DNA from: Blasia pusilla
Taxonomy: Eukaryota; Marchantiophyta; Marchantiopsida; Blasiales
DNA: 64,000 nucleotides
Direction: 5' to 3'
Assembly (NCBI GenBank): GCA_050084515.1
Contig: CM114272.1
Location: 31,930,001-31,994,000, forward strand
Position 1 is the first letter of the stretch, and each line of letters begins with the position of its first letter. Shown in pieces: positions 46,274-64,000 of the stretch. The notes beneath the pieces were generated by a model. It saw only the letters and a program-made list of their open reading frames with translations. It was not told where the DNA came from and ran no database searches. The translations under genes and the position numbers were made by a program.

Positions 46274-46310
46274 GAGAGAGAGAGAGGAGAGAGGAGAGAG
46301 AGAGAGAGAA
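46274..46310. repeat. GA microsatellite in enolase leader
   Basis: (GA)n with GGA interruptions ends about nine bases before the enolase ATG. GA-rich leaders are common in plant genes. It may bind GAGA-type factors, but this is not shown by the sequence. Confidence 0.85.
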
Positions 46311-46318
46311 TTGGAAAT

Positions 46319-56359
<10,041 letters not shown>

Positions 56360-59022
56360 GACCATGCTACTCTTTTTGCAGTTGACTGCCTTGATATGGG
56401 TTGTAGGAGTAGTGTCTGAATTGAGAATTGGTGCTCACACTTCAATATGCCTTTGTGCAATGTAGAGAAGTTGCATTGAGACTCGGTACAATAAGGTTGG
56501 TAGCCTTTCTTTCCCTCTCTCCAGCCCATCAGACTAGTTTTTTACTCCTACCTCACTCATAATCTTACTACTTCAAAACGCCATAAAGCCGGGTCTATCA
56601 TGCACACAAGGTACAAAAAGCTCAATGGGTAAGGAAAGAAATACGTTGTCTTTAGTGTCATGTACAGAGCTACAGCGTGCATAGACTTATCAATCCTCAG
56701 TGTTGTACTGCTGGTCCCTCAATCATATAGATTGCATGCAGATGGTGTCGTAATGAGACCAGAGTATGCTTGGTACAAGTGTTCCATGATTACCTTGAAG
56801 TCAAACAGAGGATGATTTTTTGGTTTTTGATAGCAGACTCGATGTGGATGTGAGTCCACATCTGAATGTGTCTGATGGCAAAGGAATGAGAACTATTATC
56901 AGGCTATCAGATGCGACGATAAATTGTACATTTGGTACAACATCACTGAACTTGTAACTGTCATAGGCTTAAATGTGGACCAAGAACTTCAGCCTTAGGG
57001 CTTGTCAAGTTTTCCAGGATTGTAGTCCTTCTCCTATGCCGTGAATGGCCAACACATAGTGCACTAAATGGTCAAGGCACACTGTTGAGACCTGTGAGCC
57101 CATGTCTTTGAGACATTTACTAATTCATATGAAGTCATAGTCTAAACTCCCCATGATTTAAACCTGGAGTTCAAGCATGATGTGCAAATGAGGGTTGGTA
57201 AGAGTTTGGAAAATGTGGACAATGTGTTTTGATTATCGAGTCGGGGCGACATTTCCTTCATGATAATTACACATCCATCAGCATGATATGTAATGATTAT
57301 ACGTGCGTAGGAGCTATATCACCGTTTGAGGATTCGGAGTTTAGTCGGTGGAATATGCACTCTGGAGGAACTGTATTGGTGGTCTCCGCATTGTCTTAAT
57401 GTCCTTCATGGATTTGTGGTCTCTCAGTAGAATTCTTGTAAAAGCTGGCCTTACTGAATCGATTATTTCATTGAAGCCATGATCATAATGTAATTTCCAG
57501 AATTCCACCTCTTTGTATGTCCGCACTACAAACAAGTGTCTGCATGAGTCTTCTCATTTCATGAAACACAGTTTGTCAACCATGTGAATTGTAACATTAG
57601 GCCAGTCGGAATCAACATTACGCTGGTCAGAAACAATGCCAAATGCCCCACAATATTGACCCAGTTGCAAGTATGTCTGATTTAAGGTTGGATGTACAAC
57701 AATGAAGTGTACAACAATAGCACCCTTGTAAACCCATTGGAAGAATCATGAGAAAATGAAAGGTTGGGTGCCATTGGCCCATATCATTCCACGGAATGAT
57801 TCATTCCAGAGTTCCCAAAGTGAGGCTCAACTGGATGATAATCTATTTGGCATATCTAAGAAAGGTTGGTTTGAGAGCTTCATCACAAAGAGAATACACG
57901 ACAAGTTGTCATAGGGAATTAATAGAGTGACAAACCCCAACCACAACCGAGAAACTTTCGAGATTTGATAGCGTCTCAGACCTACACAGATAGCAGATTC
58001 TAAGAGGGGGAAACATCTACAACCTTCACTTGATTCCGACCGAATTTATTTCGTATTTGGCTACAAGCAAGAAATATAAAAGAGACAGGCCATCTAAGCC
58101 TCCAACATCTAAAGCTTGCGCTACTTACTAATCTCTAAATCAAGTCACGTGAATTCTTGACAAGGCCTCCGCTTCTGTCCAAACTCAGCTAGACCCTTGG
58201 TCTCTGCTTTAAGCCATCTCAACTTGTGTGACCTAGGATCATAGTTAGGCAGGAATCAGAAGCCAATTAATTTTGAAACATTCGAATGGAGGTGTGAAAG
58301 TTTAGTCAAATTTCCGAGTAATATTGGAATTTTTTTGTGAGTGCTTAAAAAACCAGCAAACTCTCCAAATCGCCATTCCCTCCTTCCCCATCGTTTTTTT
58401 TTTTTTCGGTCTCAGGTAACATCAGACAGTCTTAAGGGAACTTACCTAGCCCAGCCTCAAACTGCCTGTCCATTGCTCACATGGTCGCAGTGAAGGCCAA
58501 ATAAACTTAGAAGTTACTCTTTCATAATTCACGGTGTAAGGTGCAGAAAATCTGTTGATCTCCACTTTCAGATTTCAGTGTAGAAGATATGTGACTACAC
58601 CGTATGTCCACAACAACATCCACAGTAGCGAAATTGCTTCAGAACCATGGCGAGCATTCCAACTCTACTTCATTCTAGCAAAACCATACCAGAGCTCTAT
58701 GAGTCACATGAGAAAAAATATACCATGAGCTCTGGTTCGTGATGTACACCTTTTCCCACATTTTTCTTTTCACATTTTATTGGAGCTAAAATCTAACTGC
58801 CATCTGAGCAGCTGCATAGTTTGATGAAGAACTATTGGTGTGGAATGCAAGATCATAAGGGAGCTGTCGTGAATCCCAAGCCATCATGCTTAATGACTGT
58901 AGGCTGGACAATACCATGACACGGGGCAATACTTACAGCTGGATCACTGAAAGTTGGAGACGAAAAAAATGATGATAGTTTGGTTCCCAAATTCTTTCCG
59001 AGGCTTGCAGATTTTTGTACTC
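56360..59022. other. enolase 3' flank and intergenic DNA
   Basis: This begins with the enolase 3' UTR (length not determinable) and ends with the 3' UTR of the minus-strand VMA12-type gene. The genes are convergent. The frame 57341-57535 (minus) is not recognised. A 10-T run occurs near 58397. No gene is supported. Confidence 0.5.
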
Positions 59023-60790
59023 TTAACATGAAGTGCGGTGCACCAGAGAAGGGTTGGTAGACTGCTCCCTAATTGGATTTGTCATCTCAGGCAAATCTGA
59101 GCCAGTGTGGGAGCTCTTATCTGGCACTTTCTTTGACTTATCCTGTTCAAACCTCATTTGTTGTACATCTCGCACTATAAAGAGAACAGTTTCCAGAAGC
59201 ATGCCTATAATCAAACCCAGAGCTCCACCTGCGGCATGCTGTCATGTGAACCAGCCCAAGTCTTAGTACTTCAACCTTCTATCTGGATGTCATGAATGTT
59301 GAGTTTTGCAGATTGATGGCAAGGGAAATAAACATGCTCAGTAATGTCGAAAGCAAAGCACTGTATTCGAGATGGGAATCTTAGAAACACAAAGACGCCG
59401 GGAAGAAGGAGAAACTCAGGCTACACAAATTAGTGATAAGAATATGCTTGAAGAGAGAGGACTAATACACAGATGAAGTTTTTCTCTTTCCTAGTCACAT
59501 GAAGTCCGCAATCTTTCCAGAAACAGTCAATATAAGTCTCTGGATCAATCATGTGGAGTCCTGACCAGTCTACTGTACTAATCACACTCTTCTTGACAAC
59601 ACCAGCTACTATTGATACACACAACATTCAATTTTGAATTCATCCCTAATTCTACCCTATCTAAGGTCTAAATAACATCAGCCCTAGTTGACTAGGGTCA
59701 TTGGTAGTATGAGTATGATGAATGACAAATTTTAATATAAACAAGAATAGAGGGCAAAAAGAGGTGTCTAACCAGAACAGGATTATCTTGAAACTGAGCG
59801 CGGAAGATTGAATAGCCAAACGCAAATCCTGTGAACATAGTGACTGCCACATGAAGACCTGCAACTCATACGAAACAGAAGTTACTGACAAGCTCGGGGT
59901 AACACTCAATGCACTGCGAGCTTCATTTCTCTTCTTAATTTCCGTTATGGTACCAACAATGACATGCATGTCTAGTTCTCCAGAGATGGCATTGAAACCC
60001 TAGTGATGTCAACACTCCTGAAATACCAGGCCACTGTTTTCGGCTTATATTGCTGGAGGTTTAGGGTTAAGCCGTTTACATGCTTCCACATTAGGATCTT
60101 GAATGGAAAGAGAAGGGTTCAGTCTCGATAATCTTCGGGGTTTAGATCCATTGTGTTTTCTTTCAGTATAAGCATGGCTTGACATGAAAGAGCAAGAATT
60201 TCAGCAGAACAAACAGGGAGACGATGCTTAACCGAAGCCCAGCTGATCCTTGTAAGTAGAGAAGTACTCTGGCTCACGAGTGTGTTTCGTAATATCATGG
60301 ACTAGATCATCATAAGCCTTTTTGTCCACCATTTCCTGCAACTTCTCCAAACGTGCCTTCAGCTCTGCACTCTGCGGGACCGCATTCGACCGATTCTAAA
60401 CGGATTAGGCACAAACCTCGCTTCAAGCAGCCAAATCCACAGGATATGATGGCGGAGGAAAATTGGTAGTATACCGACGCAGCTCTTTGATGGACAATAA
60501 CAGAAAATGAGCACCTTTTCACGAGGTTTGGGGCTGTCCAGGACGAATGTGGAACCAGCAAGGACCACATGGATTGGAGTGACATTGTCGGGTCCCAGCT
60601 CCAAGTACACATCTCGTAAAAATCCGAACGGCACTACAGATTCTTTTGCATACTTTAGCAAGGACTTGCGACGCACATCGGAGATTGTGGGGCTGGCAGC
60701 TACTTTTCTCATAAAATCACCAAGCTTGGGGGTGTTCTGTAGTTTCAGTCCCGCTTTATCTTCCCTGGATCCCTCTTTGACTTCCTCCAT
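59023..60790 (-). CDS. VMA12/TMEM199-type V-ATPase assembly factor
   Basis: Four exons, 60790-60515, 60371-60233, 59858-59773 and 59238-59023, with GT-AG junctions and total 717 nt give 238 aa. The N-terminal half is soluble (KLGDFMRKVAASPTISDVRR..., then SAELKARLEKLQEMVDKKAY and DDLVHDIT, coiled-coil-like). Two membrane segments follow: GLHVAVTMFTGFAFGYSIFR and GALGLIIGMLLETVLFIV, separated by AQFQDNPVLHAAG. A charged tail ends the protein. This layout matches the Vma12/TMEM199 family, ER membrane proteins that help assemble the membrane sector of the vacuolar proton ATPase. The ATG at 60790 is the first in frame after a TAA; an upstream non-coding exon is possible. No damage is seen. The gene name is not given because orthology was not tested. 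Confidence 0.85.
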
Positions 60791-61327
60791 CCCCAGAGGG
60801 GTGGCCAGTATTTCCTGAACCCCTGGTTCTACTAGCTTCAACCCCAGTCCTTACCTCCTCAAATACGAGCGCAGCGAGTAACCTCGTCAACTCACTAGTA
60901 TCCCAATTCTGCACAGTATACGCACAATTCCCCCACCTCCGACCGATATTGAAGTAGATAACCCCACTTCTGAGAAAATCAAGCAAGAGAGATCGAACAC
61001 AACCCCCGACTCTCACAATCGAGATCTTGGAGTAGATGCCACAATTCTGAGACGAAAAGCTCACGAGACATTACTCCAAGTGCTGCGCAGTCAGGAGATA
61101 GATGAATAACGAGTGAGAGCAAGCGATATGCACGCCGATCCCGACTCGAGAGCTCTGGAAGTTGGAATTCAAGAGCAGCAGTAGAATCTGTCAAATCACT
61201 GGCTTTCCTGAATTCCGGATCGCTGAAACGAGTGAACGCGGCGACGTGAGATCTCCTCCTCAGAGCAGTGGAAAGGACTGGATCTCCTCCAGGTCCCGTT
61301 CGATTTCGAAAGCTGAGCTCCCATGTT
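60791..61327. other. leader and promoter side of VMA12-type gene
   Basis: Minus-strand frames here (60756-61064, 60979-61335) are open in different phases without recognisable content. They are treated as 5' UTR or promoter sequence. Confidence 0.45.
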
Positions 61328-61665
61328 CTCCTCACTAGAACGCTGCCCCTCTACCCCTTCTCCTCACTAGAACGCTGCCCCTCTACTCCTTCTCCTCACT
61401 AGAACGCTGCCCCTCTACTCCTTCTCCTCACTAGAACGTTGCCCCTCTACCCCTTCTCCTCACTAGAACGCTGCCCCTCTACCCCTTCTCCTCACTAGAA
61501 CGCTGCCCCTCTACCCCTTCTCCTCACTAGAACGCTGCCCCTCTACCCCTTCTCCTCACTAGAACGCTGCCCCTCTACTCCTTCTCCTCACTAGAACGTT
61601 GCCCCTCTACTCCTTCTCCTCACTAGAAGGCTGCCCCTCTACCCCTTCTCCTCACTAGAACGGGT
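61328..61665. repeat. 32-bp minisatellite, 11 copies
   Basis: Unit CTCCTCACTAGAACGCTGCC then CCTCTACCCCTT. Starts are every 32 bp from 61328 to 61648, with only point variants (GCTG/GTTG, ACCCC/ACTCC, one AAGG). It is about 540 bp upstream of the VMA12-type start codon. The very low divergence points to recent expansion or gene conversion. Confidence 0.95.
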
Positions 61666-62286
61666 GACATCAAATTCCCAAAAAAATTACGGTACGCACC
61701 TCCTCATTCAAATTTAATTCTCGTTTTGCCACGTGTCACAACCGAGAAAGCCCTCATAGGACAGGTGTCGATAGAAGGAGGAGGGATTCTAACCCCATCT
61801 TCTCTTAATAGTATAGATTCATTGTGTTTCCGACTTTTAATTTTCGTTCATTCATTGTTCCCCGGCCATTAAGAGAACGCAATAACTCTTACTCGATTCA
61901 TCGTGGAATACCATCGTCGAATATATTATCTTTTATTTGCAAACACTTTTATGTTTGACAAGTGGCAATTGAGCAAAAATGATCCTCAACAGAAAAAATT
62001 TGAACTTGTGCGGAGCATCATTAATCTCTTCCCTTCAAGGCCTATGCAGAAGCTCTTAAAACACTTTTTTATTTCTCGTGCATGGCACGGGCACCTTCGA
62101 GAGGAGGGCGAGAGAACTCCGGCCCTTTTAACAAGTGTAGTGTTTGACAGATGACTTAGCAAGTTTAGGCATAACACTTGATGTGCACTTTCACGAGCAG
62201 TGTTCTAGTTTATTTAAACTTGAATCTCATTAGTTTTAGTTTCATTTCTTTTCTTCTAATTTGAAACCTAGCTAATTCTTTTTATT

Positions 62287-62350
62287 TCTATTTTTATTGG
62301 AGAATGTCTTCTTGATTTGCAAACACATGCATGATTGACATATGGGTAAG
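62287..62350 (+). repeat. Helitron-like 5' end
   Basis: TCTATTTTTATTGGAGAATG, then CTTGATTTGCAAACACATGC and GATTGACATATGG. Confidence 0.6.
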
Positions 62351-63009
62351 TAAGAAAATATTTCCCGTACTACGGATAGCAAGAAAAAAACATTGAATTT
62401 TTTTTGGAATTAGCGTGCAACATGGTTAGTCTTTCACTCATGTGTATGGCAGGGTGTACACTAGTGGTTTTTATGAAGGGGTGAGCACTTGAATTTGAAA
62501 GTTTATAAAGGGATTTAGAAGCTTTGTGAATGTGTTGGTGGGAGGTAATGTCTTCTCTTATAGTATACTACATCCAATTTTGCATGCAAAATTAGGTTAG
62601 GTTAAAATATAATTAGGTTTTAAGTTACCTTCCAAAATGATAATTAACCCCCAAAATTATGAAGTGATATTTTAAATAAACTTTGAATGATCCGATTAGT
62701 TCAAGAGGTGAAAAACCCTCTTGGTTGAGAGAGCGAGGTGTTAAGAGGAGAGGAGTTTGAAAAATGAAGGGGCATTCACCTCGCGTTACAGCTCAAAGGT
62801 AGGGAGTCATCACGAATATTCAAACTTGCCCATATAAGCCTTACATGTAGTTTTTTTAAATAATATCCATCAGTTGGGGTTTGTGAAAAAATAATGGATA
62901 GATTTAAATTATCCATAATTATTATGTAATTTAATGATTTAACCTTTTAGTAAAATTTTGAGCGATCTTCTTGGTTGAGAGATTGAAAAATCCAGTTGGC
63001 TAAAAGGAC

Positions 63010-63074
63010 CATGGTTCGAGAAGAGAGAAGTTTGAAAATCAAAGAGACACACTCCAATAATATAACAATATAGA
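63010..63074 (-). repeat. Helitron-like 5' end
   Basis: Minus strand from 63074: TCTATATTGTTATATTATTG, then GAGTGTGTCTCTTTGATTTT and CAAACTT. Confidence 0.55.
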
Positions 63075-64000
63075 TTATATATATACATTAGTTAGAGATT
63101 TGATATCATATGGAAGAGGATGGTTTCCTCTTATGGGGCCAAATTGTTGTAACTCCAACTAGTAGGGCCATCCAATTCTCACCAACGGCAAGTTTAGGCC
63201 ATTCCCTTATCTAAGGATGACAAGGAATATCATTTGGAGAAACTGATACCTCCTTGGGTATGTTGGGTTCTTTCAATGGAGATTTAGTTTTAGCGTCCTG
63301 AAGAGGAGGGGATTAAATTTTTTTTCCATTTTGAAAATAAAAAATTCATATTATTTGCATTCCACATATATGGATGGAATGGTGGTTTAGCGCATGTCGA
63401 ACTTGTCCAAGGTTACATATGAACAAGTCAATGTCCGTAGTCATGTCCATGTTCGTGGACTTATGTCTCTCCTATGGAAGGACTTGTCCGTGTAGCCCTA
63501 CCTTCGCATTCTTTCTCATTCCTCTCACTTACCTTCATGTTCCATACTTTCCCATTTCTTCCTCCCTCCACCTCGATTCCCTCCCCCCTTATTGCTCCAT
63601 TCGCCCTTGCCTTGCCTTCCATCAAGAATTATAAATGGCGGCCCTACCTCTTGCAATCTATGTTCAGACTTGTCCATCCATGTTTACTTTAGGGATGGAC
63701 TTGTCCATTTTTGTGCAACCATGAACTTCCCCCTTAATGGGAAGTAAGTGAATACCCCTAGCAGGGTTTCTCGAAGTTCCATTGTAGGGATTTAGTACGG
63801 GAATAGACAATAGTGTCGTAGGTTGATCATCAAATCAAACATCCCATTAAGAAAGGATTGCAATTTTGTTTTGTGAGGTAACTGAATCAAAGATCATCCT
63901 AAGATAGGCATGACAAAATCTCTTATCACCTCACGAATGTCAAATGATGAATGATCCCAGTAATCTCAATTTTATCCAATCAAAGCTCACCCTAATATTT

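Larger units (their letters stand above)
61666..64000. other. Helitron-end-rich intergenic DNA, no supported gene
   Basis: AT-rich DNA with Helitron-like ends: 61817 (minus, TCTATACTATTAAGAGAAGA), 62287 (plus) and 63074 (minus), plus partial relatives near 61924 and 62790. A hairpin CGTGC-ATG-GCACG lies near 62078. The frames at 63374-63692 are low-complexity Pro/Ser/Leu translations and are not called. Confidence 0.5.

Noticed and set aside
61328-61665. CRISPR-like array
   Set aside because: Simple head-to-tail minisatellite without spacers.
63374-63692. Two overlapping frames rich in Pro, Ser and Leu
   Set aside because: Low-complexity composition from pyrimidine-rich DNA, with no supporting signals.

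Overview
The window is nuclear DNA of a plant. It has spliced genes with GT-AG introns, an enolase carrying the N-terminal extension of the plant ENO3 type, and remnants of the usual plant transposons: a Mutator-like (MULE) element, a Helitron, a CACTA fragment and a LINE. I cannot name the species. A seed-free land plant or another streptophyte with a repeat-rich genome is my guess, not something the sequence proves.

Layout: 1-9.3 kb (minus strand) is most of a very large chromatin-reader gene with an Enhancer-of-polycomb-like (EPL) segment and the first cysteines of a PHD finger. It runs off the left edge. 9.3-12.1 kb is its upstream region plus unassigned sequence. 12.12-26.13 kb is a ~14 kb unit bounded by inverted repeats that each end in tetranucleotide (GGAC/GGAT) tracts. 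Inside are a minus-strand MULE transposase (21.97-24.83 kb), decayed plus-strand exons of unknown function (15.9-19.6 kb) and several unrelated tandem repeats. 26.1-38.2 kb is AT-rich transposon graveyard: a family of Helitron-like 5' ends, a broken CACTA transposase fragment and a broken Rep/PIF1 Helitron.

38.59-39.73 kb (plus) is a small two-exon gene for a basic DUF2423/LLP-type nuclear protein. 39.7-46.3 kb has no gene I can support. 46.32-56.36 kb (plus) is a complete 13-exon enolase gene of 479 aa whose ~5 kb first intron holds a broken LINE and smaller pieces that look like the same LINE 3' end. 59.02-60.79 kb (minus) is a four-exon VMA12/TMEM199-type gene (238 aa) for assembly of the vacuolar proton pump. 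A 32-bp minisatellite (11 copies) lies upstream of it. 61.7-64 kb is again Helitron-end-rich, gene-free DNA.

The four host genes are housekeeping genes (chromatin, nucleolus/ribosome, glycolysis, V-ATPase assembly) with no sign of joint function. The least ordinary part is the 14 kb element with its second gene set and hairpin repeats. All exon junctions were set by hand from splice consensus, frame continuity and protein-family resemblance; no alignment or transcript was available.
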